Shown piece by piece: positions 56,883 through 64,000 of a stretch of 64,000 nucleotides of DNA (position 1 is the stretch's first letter; every line of letters starts with the position of its first letter). Below the pieces are notes generated by a model that made no database searches, was not told the DNA's origin, and was given only the letters and a program-made list of their open reading frames with translations. Made by a program: the position numbers and the translations under genes. The DNA lies in contig NZ_AP028664.1 of NCBI RefSeq assembly GCF_041154455.1, positions 248,001 to 312,000 of the forward strand. Direction: 5' to 3'. The DNA is from Variovorax sp. V213 (GTDB taxonomy: Bacteria; Pseudomonadota; Gammaproteobacteria; Burkholderiales; Burkholderiaceae_C).

Positions 56883-57596
56883 TCAGTTGCCCAGCCTGCG
56901 CAATGCCGCCGTAAGCGCGGAGGGCGAACGGTAGCCGGTACGGCGCGCCGTTTCCGCGACGCCCATGCCGGCCAGGCGCAGTTCGCGGGCATGCGCGAGC
57001 CGCAGCGTGCGCAGCCAGTGCATTGCGCTCACGCCCTGCTCGTCGCGGCAGCGTTGTGCAAACTGGCTGGGGCTCAGGCACGCCACGCCTGCGAGATCGG
57101 CAACGCCCAGCGGCTCGTGCCAGCGCGCCCGGGCCCAGGCCGCGAGCGCGGTCCAGTCGATGCGCCGGCTTCGCGCAGGGGCCGGCGCGGCCGCACCCCA
57201 GGCTTCGAGCAGCAGCGCAGGGCCATGCTGCAGCGTCGACACGAAAGCGTCCGGGTGCTGCGCGCACTGCGCGAGGTACTGCGCCAGGGCTTGCAGCCGC
57301 GAAGCATCTGCGGGCGCGCGCTCGGCGCAGCGCGCCCACATCGGGTGGGTGGTGTCGAGCACGAGGCACCGGCTGCCGCTGCGGGATTCGAAGTCATGCC
57401 GGTCGCCGGGCACCACGACCTGCGCCTCACCGGCGCCGACGCGCGCGCCGCGGCCTTCCACTTCGAGTTCGAGCACGCCGGCCAGGCCGATCAGCACCTG
57501 GAAGTGGTCATGCGCGTGGCTGCCGCGCGAAGCGCCGTACTCGCGCAGCGAAAGGCTGTGCGGTTCGGCGCGAGGGTGCATTGCTGGGGTTCGCAT
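56883..57596 (-). CDS. AraC family regulator with cupin N-terminus
   Basis: 237 residues. The N-terminal half is a cupin: SHAHDHFQVLIGLAGVLELE and VVVPGDRHDF. The C-terminal DNA-binding part is VADLAGVACLSPSQFAQRCR and GVAETARRTGYRSPSALTAA. The size is small for the family but both halves are complete. It is a likely regulator of the EamA exporter downstream. Confidence 0.9.
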   Translation of the reverse strand: MRTPAMHPRAEPHSLSLREYGASRGSHAHDHFQVLIGLAGVLELEVEGRGARVGAGEAQVVVPGDRHDFESRSGSRCLVLDTTHPMWARCAERAPADASRLQALAQYLAQCAQHPDAFVSTLQHGPALLLEAWGAAAPAPARSRRIDWTALAAWARARWHEPLGVADLAGVACLSPSQFAQRCRDEQGVSAMHWLRTLRLAHARELRLAGMGVAETARRTGYRSPSALTAALRRLGN

Positions 57597-57632
57597 GGCA
57601 GGATCGAATTGTCGTTCCGTGCTCCGCGGCTG

Positions 57633-58763
57633 TCATCCCAGCCGCAGCAGCAATGCGGAAGCCGCGCACACCAGCAGGAAGGGAACGCTGATGCGGTGGA
57701 ACTCGCGCAGGCCATGCGGCAATCTGGCGAGCCGCAATGCGATCAGGTTGGCCAGCGAGCCCAGCACGCACCCGAAGCCGCCCACGCTCACTCCCGCGGC
57801 CAGTGCCGGCAGATCGCGCACGTGGCCGTCGAGCAGGATCGCCGCAGGCACGTTGCTGATGAATTGCGAAGCGACGATGGCGGCCAGGTAGGCGCGCCAT
57901 CCCTCGGTGATGGGCCAATGGTTCAGCAGCGCCACGACGGCGGGCAGCTCGGCCAGCTGCCGCAGATCCACGAACATCAGCGCAATGATCGCGAGCAGGG
58001 CCCAGTCGATGCCGCGCAGCACGCGCGGATACGAGACCAGGAACACCGCGAACACCACGCCCAGTCCCGCCAGCAGCCAGTGCCGGTCGAGCGCGACCAC
58101 GAAGCCGACGAACAGAACCCCTGCCAGTGCCAAGAGGCGCGGCTGCACCGGCGCGGCCTCGGCCTCGGGCTTCAGCGCGATGGGCGTGCGCGGCACCAGC
58201 AGCCAGACCGCCGTGAAGAGCCAGAACAGCATCACGGCCACGGTCGGCAACATCATTCCCATGAAGGCGACGAAGCTCTCGCCCGAGCGATGCCACAGGT
58301 AGAGGTTCTGTGGGTTGCCGATGGGCGTGAGCGCCGAACCCGCATTGACGGCCAGCGCTTCGAGCACCACGAGCCGCGCGAGCGGAAGGTGCGCCTGGTT
58401 GGCAAGCACGCGCGTCAGCGGCACCAGCAGGAACAGGCTCACGTCGTTGGTCACCAGCGCGGAGAGCAATGCGGCACTGGCGGTCAGCAGCAGCGCCAGG
58501 CTGCGCTGGCTGTGCGTGCGCGCGAGCAGGCGCTGGGCGGCGGCCTGCAGCATGCCGCTCTTTTCCACGCCCTGGGTGATGGCGAGCAGGCCCGCAAGCG
58601 CGCCCACGGTCTGCCAATCGACCAGCTTCAGCCAGTCCATGGGCGCACGCGGGCGCAGGAAGGCGAACAAGACCGCCACGGCGGTCAGCAGCCACAGCAG
58701 GCCGTTGCCGCCGCCCTCCTCGGACGGCGCCGCTGCCCGCGCTTCAGTGGCCGACGAGTTCAC
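57633..58763 (-). CDS. SLC13/ArsB superfamily anion permease
   Basis: 376-residue membrane protein with about ten helices. The signature SALTPIGNPQNLYLW and its second-half counterpart ASQFISNVPAAILL belong to the ArsB/NhaD/SLC13 (ion transporter) superfamily, YbiR-like. Substrates in this group include sulfate, citrate and arsenite. No ATG precedes the first helix; GTG at 58763 (MNSSATEAR) overlapping the ligase end by 20 nt is the best start, though the exact one is uncertain. Last gene of the CysC-sulfotransferase operon, so sulfate is a plausible cargo (inference). Confidence 0.82.
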   Translation of the reverse strand: MNSSATEARAAAPSEEGGGNGLLWLLTAVAVLFAFLRPRAPMDWLKLVDWQTVGALAGLLAITQGVEKSGMLQAAAQRLLARTHSQRSLALLLTASAALLSALVTNDVSLFLLVPLTRVLANQAHLPLARLVVLEALAVNAGSALTPIGNPQNLYLWHRSGESFVAFMGMMLPTVAVMLFWLFTAVWLLVPRTPIALKPEAEAAPVQPRLLALAGVLFVGFVVALDRHWLLAGLGVVFAVFLVSYPRVLRGIDWALLAIIALMFVDLRQLAELPAVVALLNHWPITEGWRAYLAAIVASQFISNVPAAILLDGHVRDLPALAAGVSVGGFGCVLGSLANLIALRLARLPHGLREFHRISVPFLLVCAASALLLRLG

Positions 58764-60282
58764 GCAGTTCGCGCTTGAGCACCTTGCCGATGGCGCTGCG
58801 CGGCAGTTCGTCGATGAAGCGCAGGCGCGCCAGGCGCTGCGTCTTGCCGAGCTGGGCGTTGGCCCATTGCAGCAGGGCGTCTTCGGTAGTGCCGTCGCCT
58901 TCACGGCGCACCACGAAAGCCACCGGCGTTTCGCCCCATTGCTCCGACGGCACGCCGACCACCGCGACGTCGGCCACGGCGGCATGGCCTTGCAGCACCG
59001 TCTCGAGGTCGCTCGGATAGATGTTGAAGCCGCCGCTGATGATCATGTCCTTCTTGCGGTCGAACAGCGTCAGGAAGCCGTCGGCGTCGAAGCGGCCCAC
59101 GTCGCCCGTGCGGATGAAGCGCTTGCCGCTCGCGTCGAACCATTCGGCCTCGCGCGTCTTGGCGGGCTGGCGGTGGTAGCCGGTCATCATGCCGGCCGAA
59201 TGGCCCACCACCTCACCCGCAAGTTCGGTGTTGCCGCGCGGAATCTCGTGGCCGTCCTCGTCGATCAGCCGGATGTCGCTGCCTTCGGCCGGGCTGCCCA
59301 CCGTGTGCAGCTTGTCGGGATGCAGATGGGCTTCGAGAATGCAGGTGCCGCCGCCTTCGGTCATGCCGTAGAACTCGATCAACCCGCCGGGCCAGCGCTT
59401 GAGCACGTCGGCCTTGAGCGCGGCATTGAAGGGCGCGCTGGTGCTGAACTTGTAGCGGAACGACGAGAGGTCGTGCGCGTCGAAACGCGGATGCGCCATC
59501 AGGCGCCGGTACTGCACCGGCACCAGCATCGTGTGCGTCACGCGGTGCTTTTCGGCCAGTTGCAGGTAGCCGAGCGCATCGAACTTCGGCATCAGCACCA
59601 CGCAGCCGCCGAAGGCGATGGTGGGGAAGAACACCACCAGCGTGGTGTTGGAATAGAGCGGGGTGGACAGCAGCGTGACGGTGTCGGGGCCGTATCCGTA
59701 CTTGGCGCCGCGCTGCACGTGGGCCCAGCGCATGCCGTGGCCCTGCACGATGCCCTTGGGCTCGCCGGTGGTGCCCGAGGAATAGATGATGTTGAAGGGC
59801 CAGGAGGGCTGCGTTTCGACGGCGCTCGGCCGTGTGCCCACGGGGATCAGCCAGCTCTCGAGGCTCTGCCCGGCAGCGGAACCGTCGAGCGCCACGTGCG
59901 GAATGCCGCCTTCCTTCGGGGCGCCGACGACCTCGGCCGCCGAGGCGTCGGTAAAGAGGATGCGTGCATCGGCATCCTCGATCATGCGCGCCAGGCTGGC
60001 GGTGGTGGAGCCGGGCGCGAGCGGCGTGACCGCGACGCCCGCGCGCAAGGCACCCAGGAACACTGCCGCGTAGTTGACCGAAGAAGACGCACACACCGCG
60101 ATCGCATCGCCGGGCTTGAGCCCTTTGCGCTGCAGGCTGGCCGCGATACGGTCCATCAGCGCGTCGAGGGCGCCGTAGGTCAGGCTTTGCTCATTGTCGA
60201 CCAGCGCAATGCGCCGGGGCGCTTGCGTTGCGTGCTCGTGAACCAGTTGGGCGATGGTGCCGAACTCCTGCATCGTGTTCAT
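58744..60282 (-). CDS. AMP-dependent acyl ligase (class I adenylate-forming enzyme)
   Basis: 512-residue enzyme. The P-loop is IIYSSGTTGEPKGIV, A5 is EFYGMTEGGG, A7 is RFIRTGDVGR and A8 is DRKKDMIISGGFNIYPSDLE, with the catalytic Lys in RSAIGKVLKREL. It activates a carboxylate as the adenylate and transfers it to CoA or a carrier. Its start overlaps the aminotransferase stop as ATGA and its end overlaps the permease gene. The acid is unknown; within this operon it could prepare an acyl group for an amino sugar or amine. Confidence 0.9.
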   Translation of the reverse strand: MNTMQEFGTIAQLVHEHATQAPRRIALVDNEQSLTYGALDALMDRIAASLQRKGLKPGDAIAVCASSSVNYAAVFLGALRAGVAVTPLAPGSTTASLARMIEDADARILFTDASAAEVVGAPKEGGIPHVALDGSAAGQSLESWLIPVGTRPSAVETQPSWPFNIIYSSGTTGEPKGIVQGHGMRWAHVQRGAKYGYGPDTVTLLSTPLYSNTTLVVFFPTIAFGGCVVLMPKFDALGYLQLAEKHRVTHTMLVPVQYRRLMAHPRFDAHDLSSFRYKFSTSAPFNAALKADVLKRWPGGLIEFYGMTEGGGTCILEAHLHPDKLHTVGSPAEGSDIRLIDEDGHEIPRGNTELAGEVVGHSAGMMTGYHRQPAKTREAEWFDASGKRFIRTGDVGRFDADGFLTLFDRKKDMIISGGFNIYPSDLETVLQGHAAVADVAVVGVPSEQWGETPVAFVVRREGDGTTEDALLQWANAQLGKTQRLARLRFIDELPRSAIGKVLKRELRELVGH

Positions 60283-61433
60283 GTCTGACTGTGCCTGGTT
60301 ACGTCGCCGACGGCCTCTCCTACGGCGTGAATGATGTATTCGATTTCCTCGTCGCTGAGCATCGGGTAAAGCGGCAGGGCCAGCGAGCAGCGGGCCAGCC
60401 GCTCGCTGTGCGGCAGCGTGCTCTCGCCTCGCCAGCGCCCCAGCGCCTCGTGCAGGTGCAGCGGCTGTTCATAGTAAACGCGAGTGGCGATTCCCTTTGT
60501 CGCCAGTTGGACCGCCAGCGCGTTCCGCTCGTGCGGGCCGTGCAGGACAACGACGAAATAGTTCCAGGCATGGCCTGCGGCGTCGCGTGGCAATTGCATC
60601 GGGCACTTGGCCCATGCCGCCAGATAGCGCGCGGCGATGGCGCGGCGCCGCGCAATGGCGGCAGGGAAATCATCCAGCGCCACATGAAGGAGACACGCCT
60701 GCAATTCGTCCATGCGGCTGTTCTGGCCGAGGCAAGTGTGCAATCCGTTCTGGTACCCGTGGTTGCGCAGCAGGCGCGCCTTCTCGGCATGGCGCGGGTT
60801 CTTGAAGGCCAGGGCTCCCGCGTCGCCGGCGGCGCCCAGGGTCTTGGTGGGGTAGAAGCTCATCGCCGATGCGTCGCCCCAGCTGCCGGCGGGTTGCGCG
60901 CGTCCGTCCGCGCCGCAAGCGCTGGCACCCAGGCACTGGGCCACGTCCTCGATCAGATACAGCTGCTCGTCGCGGCAATAGGCGGCCAACTCGGGCAGGC
61001 CGGTGGGATCACCGAAGAGTCCGACCGCGAGAACGGCGCGGGTGCGCGGCGTTTTCGCATTCCGGAAATGCGCGAGTGGCACCAGAAAATCATCGGCGGC
61101 ACTGTCGACGAACACAGGCCGCGCACCGGCAGCGATCACCGCTTCGGCGCAGGCCGCAAAGGTGTAGGAAGGAAGCAGAACTTCGTCTTCCGGATGCCCT
61201 CCGGCCGCGCTGCCGACGCCCAGACTCTTGAGGGCGAGCAGCAGTGCGTCTGAACCCGAACTCACGGCCACCACCTCGCGCCGTTGCAGCAAGTCCGACA
61301 GCCGGGCCTCGAATGCGCTGACCCGTGGACCGAGGACATAGATGCCGCTGCGCAACACCGTGGCACACGCCTGGACAAGTCGTTCGGCCATGGGTTCGAC
61401 GCATGCCGCCGAACGGAACAACGGAATCTTCAT
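60279..61433 (-). CDS. DegT/DnrJ/EryC1 family PLP-dependent aminotransferase
   Basis: 384-residue aminotransferase-type enzyme. SSGSDALLLALKSLGVG binds PLP phosphate, IEDVAQCLGA holds the PLP Asp, and the Schiff-base Lys is in SFYPTKTLGAAGDAGAL. LRNHGYQNGLHTCLGQNSRM and the last domain follow the family. Members convert keto-sugar nucleotides to amino sugars. It is overlapped on both sides (ATGA) by the oxidoreductase and ligase genes. The pairing with a Gfo/Idh/MocA oxidoreductase is typical of amino-sugar pathways. Confidence 0.92.
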   Translation of the reverse strand: MKIPLFRSAACVEPMAERLVQACATVLRSGIYVLGPRVSAFEARLSDLLQRREVVAVSSGSDALLLALKSLGVGSAAGGHPEDEVLLPSYTFAACAEAVIAAGARPVFVDSAADDFLVPLAHFRNAKTPRTRAVLAVGLFGDPTGLPELAAYCRDEQLYLIEDVAQCLGASACGADGRAQPAGSWGDASAMSFYPTKTLGAAGDAGALAFKNPRHAEKARLLRNHGYQNGLHTCLGQNSRMDELQACLLHVALDDFPAAIARRRAIAARYLAAWAKCPMQLPRDAAGHAWNYFVVVLHGPHERNALAVQLATKGIATRVYYEQPLHLHEALGRWRGESTLPHSERLARCSLALPLYPMLSDEEIEYIIHAVGEAVGDVTRHSQT

Positions 61434-62386
61434 GCGTGCAGCACCTGGGACGCGCGGATGACCGCGGCAAGGCCGTCGGCGCCGGAGGCAATGCGCCTGC
61501 CGTTGCCCTGCACGGCATGGCGAAAATCCCGGTACTGGCGCGCCAGCGCATCGTCGCCGCCCGCCATCGCGCGGTGGGGCTTGCGCAGGTCCAGCACGTG
61601 TTGCCGTCCGCCGTTGCACACCTGCAGCCGTGCGGCGGGAGGCATGCTGCCGTAGCCACTCTCCAGCTCCGCGACCAGGCCGCCCAGGCGCACCTGGACA
61701 CGGGCGCTGCGCACGTCGATCCGCCGACTGATCACTTGCAACTGCGCGTCCGCCGGAATGGCGCAGAGCCAGGCGAGCAGGTCGAGATCGTGCACCATCA
61801 GATCCAGCACGCTGTCCACGGCGCTCGCCTGGCGGCAGGAAAAGCGACGGAATCGCAGAAAAGGATGAGCGCTGTCCCGATGACGCAAGGCGGCGCGGCG
61901 TATCCACGACAGCGCGGCCGCATCGAACGCCGGATTGAAGCGTTCGATGTGTCCTGTGCTCAGGACGACGCCACATTGCTGCGCCATCCGAAGCATCTGT
62001 ACGCCGTCCCGCCGGTCGATGCAGAGTGGCTTTTCGACCAATACGTGGCAGCCTCGCCGCATGAGCGCCATCGCCACTTCGGCGTGTGTTCCGTCGCTGG
62101 TTGCGACCGTGGCCGACTCGATGCCCGGCGGCAACTCGTCTATGCCGGACAACAGCGGCAATGCCGCAAGGTCGGCGACGGGCCTGGCCGCGGGAGAGCT
62201 GTCCACCACGGCGCTCAGACGGAAGCCTGGCAGGCTTGCGAGCTTGCGCGCATGGGTGCTGCCGAAACGACCCAGGCCCACGAGGGCATGAGTCAAGTCG
62301 GGGGTAGCGAGAGCGATCTCCGCTTCGGCTTCGTCGCCGCAGGAGGCCGCCGAGCCTTGATCGACCGAGGGCGTCGTGAAGGTCAT
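61430..62386 (-). CDS. Gfo/Idh/MocA family oxidoreductase
   Basis: 318-residue NAD(P)-dependent dehydrogenase. ALVGLGRFGSTHARKLA forms the Rossmann loop; LVEKPLC holds the catalytic Lys; STGHIERFNPAFDA and VLDLMVHDLDLLAWL are conserved. Such enzymes oxidise sugars or sugar nucleotides and often supply the ketone to a DegT aminotransferase, as the next gene suggests. The start is MTFTTPS at 62386; an upstream ATG at 62455 would overlap the sulfotransferase gene. Confidence 0.9.
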   Translation of the reverse strand: MTFTTPSVDQGSAASCGDEAEAEIALATPDLTHALVGLGRFGSTHARKLASLPGFRLSAVVDSSPAARPVADLAALPLLSGIDELPPGIESATVATSDGTHAEVAMALMRRGCHVLVEKPLCIDRRDGVQMLRMAQQCGVVLSTGHIERFNPAFDAAALSWIRRAALRHRDSAHPFLRFRRFSCRQASAVDSVLDLMVHDLDLLAWLCAIPADAQLQVISRRIDVRSARVQVRLGGLVAELESGYGSMPPAARLQVCNGGRQHVLDLRKPHRAMAGGDDALARQYRDFRHAVQGNGRRIASGADGLAAVIRASQVLHA

Positions 62387-62432
62387 GGAGGACGCAGCGG
62401 GTTCCGCAAGCGCGCAGATGCCTGTCGCCGAA

Positions 62433-63326
62433 TCAGCTGTTGCCCTGCAATTCATAGCCGAGCTGGATCAGGAGGGCGCCCGCGACGCGTTCGAAGCGCT
62501 GTACTTCCTGGCCGCTCATCGTCTCGCGCCAGGAGCCGATGCGCCCCGTGCCCGGTCGCTCCATCGTTCTGCGTTGCTGGTGCAGGCGCTGCGCATGGCT
62601 CACCACGAAACTGCCATCGAGCGAGACGCGCGCCCGATGTTCCTCGAGCCGCCTGGGGGCGCGCTCCTGATGGTTGAGCAACTGATTCGACCATGGCAGT
62701 TCCAGGAACTCGCACAGGCGGCGCAGCACCGGTTCAGGCCGTGCCACCAGGTCTTCGTAGAAGACCTCGGTGTAGTGGGCGCAAGCGGAACCGGCGTTGC
62801 GGGCCGCTTCGACGCGATCGGCCCAGGCGCGCGCCAGTACTTCGGGTTCGTGGCCCGGTGAGAACCACTGCTGGCGCCATGACGCCGCCACGTCACGGCC
62901 GTCGCGAATGAGGTGGACAAACCGGGCTTCGGGCAACAGCGCGGCGATCGTTCCGACGTGAAGCGAATAGTCCGGCGTCTTTTCGCCCCAGCGCGACTTG
63001 TCGAAGCGCTGCGCGTAAAGCCGATAAAAGGCGCGCAGTCCATCGGCCACGGTGAAGGGTTCGAGCGCCTGCACGGCTTCGGCGAGCGCTTCGCGTGCGA
63101 GGCCGAAGTCCTGCCAGTTGGGTGCACCCGGCGGATAGGCGGTGATCGTTTCGAGAAAGCGGGCGCGAAGATCGCCGTCCGATTGGCCCAGCGCCGAAAC
63201 TGCCGCAAGGAAGCTGGTTTCGGGCGGAATCGCGAGGTCTGGATGGGCATCGAGCATCAGCCGCAGCAGAGTCGTGCCCGAACGCGGTGCACCCACGACG
63301 ACCGGCATTGGAGGATGTTTGCTCAT
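62433..63326 (-). CDS. PAPS-type sulfotransferase
   Basis: 297-residue sulfotransferase. The 5'-phosphosulfate loop is GAPRSGTTLLR (residues 12-22), the 3'-phosphate site is FVHLIRDGRDVAASW, and RWGEKTPDYSLHV and YEDLVARPEPVLRRLCEFL complete the Sulfotransfer pattern. It would transfer sulfate from PAPS to a hydroxyl or amine. No membrane anchor. Its start overlaps the cysC stop as ATGA, tying it to PAPS supply. The acceptor is unknown. Confidence 0.9.
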   Translation of the reverse strand: MSKHPPMPVVVGAPRSGTTLLRLMLDAHPDLAIPPETSFLAAVSALGQSDGDLRARFLETITAYPPGAPNWQDFGLAREALAEAVQALEPFTVADGLRAFYRLYAQRFDKSRWGEKTPDYSLHVGTIAALLPEARFVHLIRDGRDVAASWRQQWFSPGHEPEVLARAWADRVEAARNAGSACAHYTEVFYEDLVARPEPVLRRLCEFLELPWSNQLLNHQERAPRRLEEHRARVSLDGSFVVSHAQRLHQQRRTMERPGTGRIGSWRETMSGQEVQRFERVAGALLIQLGYELQGNS

Positions 63327-63856
63327 GCGGTCAAGTCTCCGATCAGGTCAAGCAGTTTGCCCACGGCGGGCTGCAGCCCCATTCGCATGGGATCGATCGC
63401 GAGCCTGGGCGCCTCCGGAGCCTCATAGGGCGCGCTGACGCCGGTGAATTGGTCGAGCTCGCCTTGCCGGGCCTTGCGATAGAGGCCCTTGACATCCGCC
63501 GCCTCGCACACCTCCAGCGGGGTGCTGACATGGATCTCCAGGAAGCGCCGAGTCCCGACGATGAAGCTCGCGTGCGCCCGGTCCACTCGAAGGGGGGAGA
63601 TCAGCGCCGCCACGACGATCAGGCCGGCATCATTCATCAGCCGGGCGACCTCGGCGGTCCGGCGGATGTTTTCGCTGCGCGCGTCCGGATCAAAACCCAG
63701 GTCGCGGTTCAGCCCACGGCGCAATGCGTCGCCGTCCAGCACGGCGCAGCGGCGGCCGCTGTCGTTCAGCGCTTGCGCCAGCGTTCGGGCCAGGGTCGTC
63801 TTGCCTGCTCCGCTCAGGCCGGTGAGCCACAGGGTAGGAGGCAGATCGGCACGCAT
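63323..63856 (-). CDS. cysC: adenylyl-sulfate kinase
   Basis: 177-residue kinase that turns APS into PAPS, the universal sulfate donor. Walker A is GLSGAGKTT; DGDALRRGLNRDLGFDPDAR and SENIRRTAEVARLMNDAG are signatures, as are ISPLRVDRAHA and EIHVSTPLEVCEAADVKGLY. It is a stand-alone CysC, not fused to CysN or to sulfurylase. It lies upstream of and overlaps the sulfotransferase gene, so PAPS is made where it is used. Confidence 0.96.
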   Translation of the reverse strand: MRADLPPTLWLTGLSGAGKTTLARTLAQALNDSGRRCAVLDGDALRRGLNRDLGFDPDARSENIRRTAEVARLMNDAGLIVVAALISPLRVDRAHASFIVGTRRFLEIHVSTPLEVCEAADVKGLYRKARQGELDQFTGVSAPYEAPEAPRLAIDPMRMGLQPAVGKLLDLIGDLTA

Positions 63857-63863
63857 CGTCGCT

Positions 63864-64000
63864 TCAGAGAACGTGGCTGCGCAGCCGGTCGGCCACGGCC
63901 TGCAGGTGGGCACCGCGAATGACATGCTTGTAGACGCCGGTCGCGACGCGCTCTTCGCCGGCGATCTCGAAGAAGGGCTTGGCGACGGGGGTTTCGGCCT
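63864..64000 (-). CDS. 3' end of an unidentified gene, N-terminal part outside window
   Basis: The last 44 residues of a protein ending in KHVIRGAHLQAVADRLRSHV-L. The frame is open to the window edge and stops 7 nt before cysC, in the same direction, so it is probably the preceding gene of the operon. The fragment (FFEIAGEERVATGVYKHV) is too short to assign. Confidence 0.6.
   Translation of the reverse strand, partial: AETPVAKPFFEIAGEERVATGVYKHVIRGAHLQAVADRLRSHVL

Noticed and set aside
57633..58985. Extended start of the SLC13-type permease inside the ligase gene
   Set aside because: The first 70 or so residues would be an out-of-frame reading of the ligase's own C-terminus; start moved to GTG 58763.

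Overview
The window is GC-rich, densely coded bacterial chromosome. Gene content and gene order point to a betaproteobacterium of the Burkholderiales, most likely Comamonadaceae and close to Variovorax. The support is the str/S10 ribosomal layout, an EIIA(Man)-HPr-EI phosphorelay without sugar permeases, TRAP and branched-chain-type ABC uptake systems, a CoA-ligase inside a liv operon, purT, and hemJ-type haem synthesis. This assignment rests on recognising protein families and was not checked by a search. I saw no rRNA, tRNA, CRISPR array, insertion sequence, prophage or replication origin.

Layout. 1-3563 (minus) is a TRAP transporter: large permease (cut by the window edge), small permease with an apparent one-base deletion near its 3' end, and binding protein. 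3763-12162 holds housekeeping and accessory genes: rhodanese, Kbp-like BON/LysM protein, type III pantothenate kinase, a beta-lactamase-fold hydrolase, enoyl-CoA hydratase and 3-hydroxyacyl-CoA dehydrogenase, PurT, an HSL-type esterase and an AraC regulator. 12186-18888 is a tightly overlapped livHMGF-CoA ligase-binding protein operon for uptake and activation of an organic acid. 18954-25017 carries an EVE protein, MarC, SDR, DsbA-like isomerase, dienelactone hydrolase, LysR, a small secreted protein and CorA. 25084-30316 carries hemB, a candidate small RNA, hemJ, VanZ-like, ferredoxin-like, hydrolase and a penicillin-binding DD-carboxypeptidase.

30333-42985 is the ribosomal region: rpsL-rpsG-fusA-tuf-rpsJ, a terminator, two inserted genes for secreted proteins (a lipoprotein with an HExxH zinc-protease motif and a small partner), then a fresh strong promoter and rplC-D-W-B-rpsS-rplV-rpsC-rplP-rpmC-rpsQ, closed by another terminator. 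43080-48079 holds peroxiredoxin, GNAT, a cytochrome b561/cytochrome c' divergent pair, a TlpA-type thioredoxin, a lipoprotein and an MFS permease. 48076-50666 is EIIA(Man)-ptsH-ptsI. 50814-54396 has a second copy of the small secreted protein, a Spy/CpxP-like lipoprotein, a DUF4260 membrane protein and a two-component system. 54501-57596 has an MDR oxidoreductase, a small unknown protein, an EamA exporter and an AraC regulator.

57633-64000 (minus) is the most interesting stretch. It is a run of overlapping genes for an unknown protein, APS kinase (CysC), a PAPS-type sulfotransferase, a Gfo/Idh/MocA oxidoreductase, a DegT/DnrJ PLP aminotransferase, an AMP-forming acyl ligase and an SLC13/ArsB-type anion permease. 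It reads as a compact pathway that could supply PAPS locally and make a sulfated, possibly amino-sugar or acylated, product.

At the DNA level the window carries four copies of a roughly 95-bp two-hairpin intergenic repeat (2361, 7818, 45568, 51705). Each lies just 3' of a gene in the same orientation, and the stems are conserved while the loops vary.
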